Below are positions 54,356-64,000 of a stretch of 64,000 nucleotides of DNA, piece by piece; position 1 is the first letter of the stretch; each line of letters begins with the position of its first letter. The notes under the pieces are model-generated. The model was not told where the DNA came from. It made no database searches and worked only from the letters and a program-made list of their open reading frames with translations. Made by a program: the position numbers and the translations under genes. Origin of the DNA: Diphasiastrum complanatum (Eukaryota > Streptophyta > Lycopodiopsida > Lycopodiales > Lycopodiaceae); the NCBI GenBank assembly GCA_029204225.1, contig CM055103.1, positions 24,626,656-24,690,655 on the forward strand. The letters run 5' to 3'.

Positions 54356-56110
54356 TTTTCCTAGCTATCTCTTCATGTGCATGCTCCTTCATGAGAAAAT
54401 AAATATTTCTTCTTGATTTATTAGGATCACAAAGATCTAACATCATGCCACCACGATCTAGAGAATTAGACTCATCTAAATTGACAAGACTATGCATGCT
54501 ATAATAACAAAGTGTTTGCATCATATCTTCATGCTTGTTTACCATGCTAATCTCTGATCCAATGAGGCTAAATACTTCATTATGGAGATAAGTGTCTTTA
54601 GAAGATGATTCACTTACTCTCATAAAGAGTTTACAATTTGCCTCAATACAAATTTTCAAACTATGAGTGAACAAATCACTTTTGCTCTTGCATGACTCAA
54701 GAGCATACATTTGATGAAATAACCATTTGCTTTCTAGTTGATTTAAAATCAATTTCAACCTCTTAAGAACATCATCTATGTTCTCAAAAGAGACTTCATA
54801 CTCAACTAATATGATTTTACTCCAATTTTGAGATGCAATGATCTCACTTAAGCAAATTGATTTATCAAATGACATAAGAGAAATAAATATGTGATGTATA
54901 CCACATGAGATATGCTCCTCTTTCCCTTGAAATGTGAGCCACATGGACTCAACCATATTTCTTGAGTTTCTTTTTGGAATCACAATTTGAGAAGGTCTCT
55001 CCTCCTCAATCCTAGGCACACTTGAACCTTGAGAAGGATTCTCCTCCTCAATCCTTGGCACATTTGAACCTTGAGATGACTCGTTAAGATCCTCTTCATG
55101 GTGCTCCTTTTTTATGGAAATTTGAGACCTCCATGTCTCATAATGATCACAACAACTATGACCACACAATATGCACTTCCTATGATTATCCAAATTACTT
55201 ATGCTAAAAACATAAGTCCAAAAATCACAACAACTTGGCATGATTTTTCTAATATTGAAATCAAAAGGCATTTCCATCTCAATAAGGCTAACTACTTGCT
55301 TATGGATATAAGTGTCCACTTTGGATGCTTCACTTATTCTCATAAGCAGTTTACAACTTGCCTTTAAGATTGAAAACTTACAATTTTCATCTTTATGAAT
55401 GAACACATCATTCATGATCTTATTGAAACCAAAAGATCCTACATTATGAAGATAAATCCATTTCCTTGACTTCATAACTAATGTAAGCTTACAAGGAAAA
55501 CATATTTTGCTATCTTTTAAGGCATCACACTCAACTAGTATTGCCTTAATCCACCTTTGAGATACAAAAATCTCTCCAAAGCAAAATGGTTCTTCATAAG
55601 TTGACATGAGCGCATAAATGAAACTATTTTCATTTTGTGATTGCTCCTTATTCTTGATTGATTTCTCTTGGATAATAACAATAAGTTTGAGCTTGTCCAA
55701 AGTTCCAAGCAAAATACTTTCCAAGGACATGAAATAAATCCAAGTTACTTTCATGAAAGTGACATCTATCTTTGCATCTTGAACCAAACAATGCACTTCC
55801 AAATGAAAAATTTCAAAAGATTTGACATGTGTTGTGATGGACTCTTGAAGACAAATCTTGCAAGTCCTTGTGAGACTCCAAGCCTCATTCACCTTTCCAC
55901 AAAGGAGACACCTTTCCTTGGACTTGTCCTTCTTGTATTTGCAATTGAACTTGAAGCTCCATCCTTCACCTTGGCCCCCTTGCTTTGGTTCTGCTTGGAT
56001 GGACTGGTCTTCTTTTTGTAGCATCTTGAGAAAAAATATCCTCCCTTGCCACAAAGGTTGCACTCAGGATCCTTTCTTTCCTTCAATAGGATGCCACCTA
56101 TTGATGCCAT
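54356..56110 (-). pseudogene. C11 frame: residual gag, then 575-codon divergent protein with internal duplication
   Basis: ATG at 56110: MASIGGILLKERKDPECNLC, a gag head joined straight to a knuckle whose His is Tyr (CNLCGKGGYFFSRC). A frameshift leads into the open frame 56063-54336. It contains two homologous blocks. A: FVSQRWIKAILVECDAL...CKLLMRISEASKVDTYIHKQ (box 55311-55355). B: IASQNWSKIILVEYEVS...CKLFMRVSESSSKDTYLHNE (box 54591-54635). Between them lies LNESSQGSNVPRIEEENPSQ with a repeat of the same peptide. W.KAI..E.DAL in block A matches W.DAM..E.DAL at the canonical RT start, so descent from pol is possible. No catalytic motif is visible. Confidence 0.55.
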
Positions 56111-57175
56111 GTGAATAAAACCTGTGATATGATTCTACAAATGTAATTTTTGACTTTTAAGAGACTAGATTTGAACATCTTCAACAATCTAGAAGGATCT
56201 ACAAAAGATCTAGCTCACAAACCTAAGAATCAATCTTCACAGTAACGACTAGTCACTTGGAAACTTTGCTTTGATCACTAAGACAAAAGCACACAATCTT
56301 TGAATCAAATCACTAAAGAAATCATATCCAATCTCCTATTGGAATCATCAAATACCAATGACTCTTTCTTTTGAAAGTTGAAATGGATATGAAAAACATT
56401 TGACACCTAGATTTTCCTTTTCACTTGACTAGTTCTCTCAACACTTGAGAATCTTGAACAAAAGATGTTTTGTTTCAAATACATGAAAATCAAACTTAAT
56501 CACTTTTTTTGGACTCACTCTTGACCCAAATAACCTCACACTTGAGATTTAGAATGAATTTGATTTGATTTGACAACAAACTATACCACCAATTTTTCAC
56601 AAAGCTTAAAAAATTAGACAACTAGAGATTCACAAAGATCTCAACCATGTATGAATACTCAAATATGGACTCCTCCTCATTCTAGACATCCAATGGGATC
56701 TCAAATTGACCCTCACACTCTCACAAAGAAAGTTGAATAGAACTAATTTGAGTTTCATACATACTATGTCAATTTTTGCTCAATAAATTGATTCGATCAC
56801 CCCTATTGGATTCCACCAATTACTCTACCTCGTAAGACTTGGAATGAAATTCAAAATCAAAGGTTGTGATTTTTCTCACTAAGATATTGTGCTTCAAAGA
56901 GCTAATGCCACTTAGAAAGATTTGATCACCTGGGAAGAGACGAACTCTCCACCAATAACAACACAAAATGAGCTTCTAGATCTTGCCTTCTACAAAGGAA
57001 GGAACTCTTAGAAAATTGGATCTCTATCTACACATTTGCCATAGACACCTTGATGACTCTTTTCAAACCTTACAATCACTCAAACAAATTGAGTAGGGTT
57101 GAACAATGCGACTTGGATCTCAATCTCTTTTCTAGAACTCTCAATTTAAGCCAATCTATGTCAAATTCTACAAAA
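56111..57175 (-). other. C11 copy 2 leader, part near gag
   Basis: Non-coding; 56461-57175 duplicates 49709-50430. The remainder of the leader continues at 61562 after C12. Confidence 0.7.
57171..57175 (+). other. Target-site duplication of C12 (left)
   Basis: CAAAA, repeated at 61562-61566. The empty site in copy 1 has a single CAAAA. Confidence 0.92.
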
Positions 57176-57876
57176 TGTGAAGAATTGCCAAAAATTGGCA
57201 AATCTAGCTTGATCAAAAACCATGTAGAATAGTGTAAATTGTGTACACAAGTGGGTCCCACACATGTGAGGCCATGATGCCACATGGGAAACCCATCCTA
57301 ATGTAGGTAAGGTCAAGTCAAGAGAGTTGGTCATGTCTATTTGGTGGTCATCCCTACTTTATAGGACCTACACCTAAGTTTAAGGTGAAAATTTGACCAA
57401 CTAGCTACCTACCAAGCATAACTCTAGGAAATAGACTAGGGTTTCATTTTAGGTCAAGGAGAGTGAGTTAACTTCCTTATTACATGCTGGAAATCCACCT
57501 AACTTCAAGAAGGAAGTCGAATTTGCTATGTATTCCCTCTCTCCATAGTGAGAAGATAGAAAATTTTTGGAGCTCATTGGCAATCTCAAGCTAGTTCACT
57601 ATGTACATTGAGTTTTTGTGATCCAAATGAAACCAAATCAATTTCTACTTGTTTCTCAGGTTGAAGGCCGTACTACAGCCTGTATTACACACGTGTGGGC
57701 TCGGATTTCAATGTTTATTAATGCTTTTGATTGTTAATGCTTGTTGTTTGTCAAATTGCCAATCTAGATCAACTTTTTTGTGTCTAGTTTTTTTATAGAT
57801 TGTTAAGCAAGCATCCAATCACTCTTGTGGATCTTTTGTAGATCCATTTATGGTCCTAAAGTACAGTACTTTCACA
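57176..57876 (+). repeat. C12 5' LTR
   Basis: 701 bp, TGTGAAGAATTGCC...GTACTTTCACA. Differs from the 3' copy by about five substitutions and has 188 bp that the 3' copy lacks, including TACACACGTGTGGGC near 57686. Confidence 0.93.
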
Positions 57877-57889
57877 TGGTATCAGAGCC
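57877..57889 (+). other. C12 primer-binding site
   Basis: TGGTATCAGAGCC directly after the LTR. Confidence 0.95.
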
Positions 57890-58681
57890 AAGTACAAGAG
57901 CATAAGCCATTGATCTAATTCAAATCCATTTTTAGCAAGTTTTGGTGCTAAAAGCTAGTATTGAGAGGGCAAGCTAGAATCTTGATTTTGGTGAGGAGAT
58001 TTGATCCCAAACTTGGTAGGGGTCCAAATCCGTACTGTCCACATGTGTGGGCACCTCTGAACCTGCATTTAATGCATGGTATTCATTTGATCCAAAAAAA
58101 TTCAATTTGTGAGCTATTGGTGTAATTTTTAGTGGAGATCCTAGGATAATCTACCAAGATCATTTGCCATTGATTAGATTTGAATTTGTTTCATGGAATC
58201 TTATTAATCTAGGCTAAGTTCAAGTCCTATTAAGGTTAAAAACAGGTCTTGAAAGTACACCAAGAAGGAAGAAAGAGATTAAGTCATTTTTTTGTCCAAA
58301 AATAGCCAAAATTGGCAAGATTTGATTGTAAGTAGATTTCACATCATCTTATCTTCATTCCAACTTTGTGAGGGAGTGCTAGAACTGAGATTATAAGTCC
58401 ATTTGTTGGATTAGAAATCTAATTTGAGTGAAAAACTACAAGAGAGAGACCTTAGTGAGTTTCTAGAGACAATCAAATCCATTTCTTGGCAAGATTTGTT
58501 TGAAAGTAGTTTTCACTTCATCTTATCTTCATTCCAGCTTTGTGAGGGAGTGATAGAACTGTGATTATAAGTCCATTTGTTGGATTAAAAATCAAATTTG
58601 AGTGAAACACTGCAAGTGTGAGACCTTTGTGAGTTTCAAGTCAATCAAATCTATTTCTTGTTTGTAGAAGTCACTAGTAAG
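57890..58681 (+). other. C12 leader
   Basis: Non-coding, with an imperfect internal duplication: TTCACATCATCTTATC... at about 58338 recurs as TTCACTTCATCTTATC... at about 58509, each followed by TTTGTGAGGGAGTG and TAAGTCCATTTGTTGGATTA. Confidence 0.7.
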
Positions 58682-60838
58682 ATGGGATCTGCTGGAGCAT
58701 ACCTTCTAGAAGCTAGTGAGAGGTTGAATTCTACAAATTATGCTATTTGAAAGGTTAGAATGGAGTCACTATTGGTGCTCCAAGACCTTTATGAGTTCTT
58801 GATTGAAGATGAAGATGAACCTCTAGGTGCACAGGAGTTAGCTAGATACAAGAAGAGATCTAGGCTTGCACTTCATTGTGTGAAAATGAATGTGAGCAAT
58901 GATTTGTTGAGAGAAGTATCAGCTTGTAATAATGCTAAAGAGGCTTGGGAGTCTTTAAAATCAATCTATGAGTCTAGCAACACTTCTAGAGTTCTTATGC
59001 TTAGAAATCAAATTTTGCAAAGCATGAGGAGAAGTGAGGAGAGTGCACAGGATTATGTACTCAGAATCAAGTATCTAAATAGGGAGTTGGCTTCCATTGG
59101 AGAGAAAATTCATGATGGAGAGCTTGTACAAATTGTCCTTAATGGTCTAGGAGATGACTTTGCAAATTTGGTCCAAAGTTTTGCCATCCAAGACACTTTG
59201 CCAACTATAGAAAAACTTCACAGTGTATTAGTGGCTGAAGAGTGTAGGATGCTCCATGCAAAATCTAGGATGAGTTCCTTGTATTTGCAGGATGGTGATG
59301 AGAAAGCCAATTTCTCATTCAAGGGCAAAAAGAAGACCAATGGAAAGAAGAAGCATCCAAAGGAGGCCAAAGAAGAGGATGATGCATCAAGCTCAAAGGA
59401 CAAGTCAAAGCAAAAATGCTTCTTTTGTGGAAAGAAGGGGCATTATGCATCTGAATGCTACAAGAGGCTAAGAGCACAAGTGGAGGAGGACAAACAAGGA
59501 AACCTTGCAAAGGAGGAGGAGGAGGATGAAGTAGATGTATTCTTGATGGCATCTACATCCTCACCAACAAGCAATAGCAATTCAAGAGACAATTGGTGGA
59601 TCGACAGTGGGGCTAGCTCCCACATGTCTTGTGAAAAGGACTTTTTCTCAACCTTACACTCTTTCAATGATGCTAAAAAGTTTGTCTTTACTGCAAATGA
59701 TGAAGAGTGTAGGATAGATGGTGTTGGCACCATCTCTTTGTATCTAGAATCCTCAATATGCATGGATCTAGAAAATGTCCTTTATGTACCATCAATCACC
59801 AAGAATATGCTTAGTGTTGGTCTACTCTTAGAGAGTGGTTTGGATGTCCACTTTAAGCATGGTGTTTGCTTCATCTTGGAGAATGATGTTTGCATTGCAA
59901 AGGGATTTAAACATGGAAGATTGTTTAAGTTGGAAGCTAGTGTTGCTTTTGAAAGAATGAGCTTGGCAAAGGAGGAGATCACTCAAGAGGAGATCTTGGC
60001 AAAGTGTGATCTTGCTTGCATTGAGGAGGAGCATCAAAAGGAGGAAGATCTTGAGGATCAGCTTCAAAGCATGAGAGTTCCAAGGGAGTCCTCAATGACA
60101 ATGGCCGAGTCATCAAATTGCATGCAAATTGTCCATTCAAGTGTGCATCTTGCAAGGGTGGTGAGCATTGGAGAGTCTACTATCTTTGAATACTTTTTGG
60201 AAAGTATTAGTAGACATGAGGTGACTTGTTTCTTACCTTTAAGATCCATGGTGTTTATTACTTTGTATGACAAGACAATGAAATGGGATGCTTTGAAATC
60301 TACATTCGTTGTTGATAAAGCAATTTCATTGGATAACTATTTTTGTAATAGTTTGAATAGAGTCATAAAAGATGAAACATCATTTGCTTTGGAAATCTTT
60401 GTGTCCACATGCTTTGTGCATGATCATTCCAATGTAAGGACCAGAGATTATCCTATTTCAATGATAGGAATAATAATAGTGTTTTGCTCTTCAAGTAGAG
60501 ATTGTAGAATCTACTTGTTTTCAACCAAAGAATTTGTCAATGGTGGAAATGTGATCTTTCAAGAGTGGAAGATTTGTAAACTTGAAGAAGCACCTTTGGA
60601 TCAACACATTATTCAATTCATTGATGTTTTGGAGTCAAGTCAAGTGGAGGATCAAGCTCAAGACCTGAGGACTCCAAGAAGAATCTTGAGTATCAAGATA
60701 GAGCCATCAAGGCTCAATCATATGGATCAAGCAAGGCAAGTTGTATTTGGCAACATTATTTATGCACTTAATATTTTAATTGATGTATCTTCAAGTGCAC
60801 AAAATGCCTTGGAATCCATGGCTTGGCATGATGTTTAG
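58682..60838 (+). pseudogene. C12 gag, protease and divergent integrase
   Basis: ATG at 58682 (MGSAGAYLLEASERLNSTNY); an opal at 58748-58750 replaces the Trp of the YSIWK motif, after which 692 codons are open. Gag core, knuckle CFFCGKKGHYASEC and protease WWIDSGASSHMS are intact. Integrase is present only as an altered trace: HSSVHLA for HSDVHIA (first catalytic Asp lost); STIFEYFLESISRH aligned without gaps to SSMFLTFIDDYSRY; the DNGGE and NGVAER segment is deleted; then IFVSTCFVHDHSNVRTRDYP and SSSRDCRIYLF match VFGCICYVHVPLETRTKEDP and SSSKGYKVYLP. The end ALESMAWHDV equals ALNTKEWYDA at the RT start. Confidence 0.85.
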
Positions 60839-61035
60839 TTTTGAAGTGTGCTACATGTATATAGACACATTTATGGAACATCTTGTAAGGGATCCTCTAA
60901 GAGGTGGTGAAAGATCCTTCATGGACATCATTCTCTATTGGAGTCTCAAAAGTTCCTTGTTTGTAGCTGGATTTTTTAGATACTTCTAAAAGCTTTCATT
61001 CATCTATCAAGAGAGTTGTAAATAGATCAAGCTAA
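60839..61035 (+). pseudogene. C12 RT C-terminal remnant
   Basis: YIDTFMEHLVRDPLRGGERS followed by FMDIILYWSLKSSL matches the canonical IDTPMEQIVKDPNKGDERSF and EDITLFRSLVGSL. The whole catalytic RT between the RT start and this tail, and all RNase H, are absent. Confidence 0.8.
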
Positions 61036-61048
61036 ATTTGAGGAGGAG
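61036..61048 (+). other. C12 polypurine tract
   Basis: ATTTGAGGAGGAG before TGTGAAG. Confidence 0.9.
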
Positions 61049-61561
61049 TGTGAAGAATTGCCACAAATTGGCAAATCTAGCTTGATCAAAAACCATGTAG
61101 AATAGTGTAAATTGTGTACACAAGTGGGTCCCACACATGTGAGGCCATGATGCCACATGGGAAACCCATCCTAATGTAGGTTAGGTCAAGTCAAGAGAGT
61201 TGGTCATGTCTATTTGGTGGTCATCCCTACTTTATAGGACCTACACCTAAGTTTAAGGTGAAAATTTGACCAACTAGCTACCTACCAAGCATAACTCTAG
61301 GAAATAGACTAGGGTTTCATTTTAGGTCAAGGAGAGTGAGTTAACTTCCTTATTACATGCTGGAAATCCACCTAACTTCAAGAAGGAAGTTGAATTTGCT
61401 ATGTATTCCCTCTCTCCATAGTGAGAAGATAGAAACATTTTGGAGCTCATTGGCAATCTCAAGCTAGTTCACTATGTACATTGAGTTTTAAGCAAGCATC
61501 CAATCACTCTTGTGGATCTTTTGTAGATCCATTTATGGTCCTAAAGTACAGTACTTTCACA
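61049..61561 (+). repeat. C12 3' LTR
   Basis: 513 bp; lacks the 188-bp block after CATTGAGTTTT. Ends ACTTTCACA, followed by CAAAA. Confidence 0.93.
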
Positions 61562-62163
61562 CAAAAGATTTGCATAGATGCTCTATATGCACTAGAAACT
61601 CTCAAAGGTTTCACTTGGAGGACAGATCCGAGGATGTTTTCTAGCAAATTGATGCTTCTAAACTTGACCCTATCACTCTTGAACAAATCTAGAGTGATGG
61701 TACAATGGATTACAACCTCTCACCTTGCATATTACTCCTTAATCTATGATTTTTTAGCAAAATCTCTCTCAACTTCAACATGCACTCAAAAAATCAGAGA
61801 TGATCAATTAATGCACCTATTTCAAGCTTCAAATTTAATTTATTGGCTGATCTAATCCAAGAACTAATCAAGGGATTAGATTCTCTATAGAAAATGCTTG
61901 ATTTTGCACCAAAAATCTCTCAAATTGGGTGTGTGAGTCAAATTGTACAAATTCTTGAATTTTATCAGCCAAAACCGGAGCTGTATGGCCTCACACGTGT
62001 GAAATAGGTTCCTACAGCCCACAACAAGTTCTGGTCCAAAAATTTTGAGAATATCTATCAAATCCAACTCGCTACCCAAAATTTGACTAGTTTCCAAAAA
62101 AACTGCTTATTTTGGCTTTGATTTGGATTAACCCTATCAATTTCAACAAAATCTCTTGTACTA
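61562..62163 (-). other. C11 copy 2 leader, PBS-proximal part
   Basis: Duplicates 50424-51023; TCACACGTGTGAA at 61991-62003. Confidence 0.75.
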
Positions 62164-62176
62164 GGCTCTGATACCA
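62164..62176 (-). other. C11 copy 2 primer-binding site
   Basis: Minus strand TGGTATCAGAGCC beside the LTR. Confidence 0.92.
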
Positions 62177-62672
62177 TGTGCAAAAAGTACAAAAAGGACC
62201 AAGATTGGATCCTAATCTGATCCTCAAGAGGGATTGGTTGTCAGATTACTTGATCTATCAATCTACTTCAGATTAAGATCAATCTAGATCAATTCTAGAC
62301 ACAAAATCCTAACAAGAACAATCATTAATTGAAGGTAAGTGTACTTATGGTTTCACACATGTGAAACACTGTCTGAGTACGGACTCCAACCTGATAATCA
62401 AGTACCCATTGATAGAACCTCAAAACAATCAAAACAAATGTAGACAAATGGAGAGAATCACTCAAAATTGCTTCCAAAACCAAGATTGGTGTCTCACTAG
62501 TTTTTGGCCTTTTTAGCCACTAGAACTTGAATTAAAGCATATGTACAATCTATATGATTATGGTACATGACAAGTACACTATTTTCACACGTGAGAACAG
62601 GCTCCACACATGTGTGTGTATCTATATACAAGATTTTTGGCCTCTACCAAGCTTATTTTTGCATTTTTCACA
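62177..62672 (-). repeat. C11 copy 2 5' LTR (internally deleted)
   Basis: 496 bp; equals 51037-51868 minus about 336 bp, joined at TGTCTCACTAG. Confidence 0.88.
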
Positions 62673-63129
62673 TATACCTCTTGGAGGAAAGTCACCATAT
62701 GAAATCTTATATTTGAAGAAGCCTAAGGTTGATCACCTTAGAGTTTTTGGATGCTTATGCTTTGTCCATATTCCCTTGTAAACAAGGAAGAAAGAAGATC
62801 CTAGTGCATGCAAAGGGATCATGGTTGGATACTCATCCACCAAGAAGGCCTATAGAGTCTTTATACTCTCTACTTCTCAAGTTATTGAAAGTAGAGATGT
62901 TGTCTTTCATGAAGATCAACACTCATCTTTTGAAGAGGCCGAGATCAAGAAATCTATGCATGCATCACCAATTATTGATTTTGAAGACAATCATGATGTG
63001 ATGGGGTCGAGATTTGAAGAAGACTCTCCTCGTAATTTCTCACCAAGAAGATCCATGAGAGATAGATCCGAGCCTAAGAGGCTCTCATATGTTGATAAAG
63101 GCAAACAAGTGGATCTTGATTCCACTAAT
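62673..63129 (+). pseudogene. C9 unit 2 integrase tail, part 1
   Basis: A near-identical repeat of 51869-52330 (GGKSPYEILYLKKPK, the same internal stop, KKEDPSACKGIMVGY, DRSEPKRLSYVDKGK). Cut at CTAAT by a solo LTR. Confidence 0.9.
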
Positions 63130-63784
63130 TGTGAAAATTGTCAACATTTCCTAGCTAGTTTGAGGCCTAAATTGGCTAAAATTGTAAATAGTTTTGGTTC
63201 TGGAGTTTCACACGTGTGAACCAGGCCACAATGTTTTTATTTACTGTATTTTTTCAGTATGATGAAGTGTCAAACTTCATACCCTTCAAAATGAGACCAT
63301 TTTGATGTATTTTGGTCATATAAGCCATTTTTAGCTATTTTTCCTATATAGGGAATATCTAGGGTCAAGTACCTTCTAGAGAGAGGAGAGAGAGTCATCT
63401 TCCTCATCCATAAATAGTAGGGAAGTCGTGGAGAACAGGTTGGAGAAACCTTTTGTATGCTTCATTGAGATCAATAGATCATTGTCATTGTTTCTTCCTC
63501 CATTGAGAGCATTGTTGTGTGTATTGTCTTCAAGCTATTGTGTATGATCTTAGGTGCTTTCCAAAAGTGATAGGCTGATGTATTATGGACTGTATAATGC
63601 TATTTTGGGCCGCACTTGATGTTTATGAAAGTTTCCATTTGTGATAAATGCTTTTTGATCAAGTTCTTTGCATTCTAGGTAGCATAGAATGTGTTGCCAA
63701 TTCCTAGCTTATGTAGTTTGGAGTGCAAGCATTCAAGCCAATGATCTTGGAGTTTAGATCCACTTAGGATCTGTATTTTTCACA
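63130..63784 (+). repeat. Solo LTR of the C1 family
   Basis: 655 bp, TGTGAAAATTGTC...GTATTTTTCACA, flanked by CTAAT at 63125-63129 and 63785-63789. It matches the C1 LTRs in opposite orientation. The uninterrupted sequence is at 52325 in unit 1. Probably left by LTR-LTR recombination after a full insertion. Confidence 0.95.
63207..63220. promoter_or_regulatory. Perfect TTCACACGTGTGAA palindrome
   Basis: In the solo LTR. Confidence 0.5.
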
Positions 63785-64000
63785 CTAATTATGTTTTTTA
63801 TGTCTCTCGTGAAGATCCAAAGAATGTACAAGAGGCACTCAATACCAAGGAGTGGTATGATGCCATGAAGCAAGAGTATGATGCATTGATCACCAACAAT
63901 ACTTAGGAGCTCGTGGATCCTCCATCCAACAAGCATGTGATAGAGTGAAAGTGGGTATTTAGGATCTAGTTCAATCATGATGGCACCATCAACAAGCATA
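63785..64000 (+). pseudogene. C9 unit 2, part 2 (RT start, runs off the window)
   Basis: Repeats 52326-52540 including the stops at the NNTW position and after VIE; one difference, GGATCTAGTTC for GGATCAAGTTC, is seen near the end. Confidence 0.88.

Larger units (their letters stand above)
57176..61561 (+). mobile_element. C12: complete-ended non-autonomous copia element
   Basis: LTRs 57176-57876 and 61049-61561, PBS, leader, gag-protease-divergent integrase, RT reduced to its C-terminal end, PPT and a perfect CAAAA duplication. Inserted in C11 copy 2 after the duplication of that region, because copy 1 retains the empty site. Confidence 0.95.
54356..62672 (-). mobile_element. C11 copy 2: minus-strand element with divergent frame, carrying C12
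   Basis: 5' LTR 62672-62177, PBS 62176-62164, leader (62163-61562 and 57175-56111, split by C12), frame from 56110 down, truncated at about 54356 without PPT or 3' LTR. Nested in the C9 integrase in the same place as copy 1. Confidence 0.85.

Overview
This is land-plant nuclear DNA that consists almost entirely of retrotransposons. The evidence is Ty1/copia elements whose primer-binding sites read TGGTATCAGAGC (the plant initiator-Met tRNA type), Ty3/gypsy fragments of plant type, and many in-frame stops that look like decayed CAG, CGA or TGG codons. The nesting density suggests a large repeat-rich genome (a gymnosperm or fern would fit), but the species cannot be fixed from the sequence. I found no ordinary host gene, no tRNA or rRNA gene and no CRISPR array.

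Layout. 343-10538: minus-strand copia element C1, whose 5' LTR is interrupted by plus-strand C2 (5407-10375); both sit in an older copia element C0 (RT fragment and 3' LTR, 10539-11894). 12490-20804: copia C3, interrupted in gag by C4 (13981-20138), the most complete canonical copia here, with LTRs, PBS, PPT and the duplication GGTCT. 20805-31752: gypsy-like G1 with gag, several zinc knuckles and a long unrecognised downstream reading frame that is split by copia C5 (26224-31114, duplication AAGGG). 31753-39854: copia C6, which contains a 3.2-kb AT-rich block unrelated to retrotransposons. 39855-44447: a tandemly duplicated mosaic of copia 3' end (C7) and minus-strand gypsy (G2). 44613-47996: two minus-strand copia remnants (C8, C13). 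47997-64000: copia C9 carrying a minus-strand copia C11, tandemly duplicated with shared LTRs; the second unit later received C12 (57176-61561, duplication CAAAA) and a solo LTR (63130-63784, duplication CTAAT). The empty sites of both late insertions are preserved in the first unit.

Two kinds of copia coexist. C4, C6/C7, C9 and C0 have recognisable integrase, RT and RNase H, all damaged. C1, C2, C5, C11 and C12 keep LTRs, often PBS and PPT, and usually gag and/or protease, but their pol region is replaced by long open frames that lack the catalytic residues and retain only scattered anchors to canonical pol. A 15-codon ungapped box (Cys-Lys ... Arg ... Glu-Ala/Ser-Ser ... Asp-Thr) occurs five times in four of these. 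I infer a non-autonomous partner population mobilised in trans, and this is the most novel content of the window. A second shared signal is the palindrome TTCACACGTGTGAA, present in several otherwise dissimilar LTR families; it looks like two LTR ends (TTCACA and TGTGAA) joined across CG and also contains a G-box.
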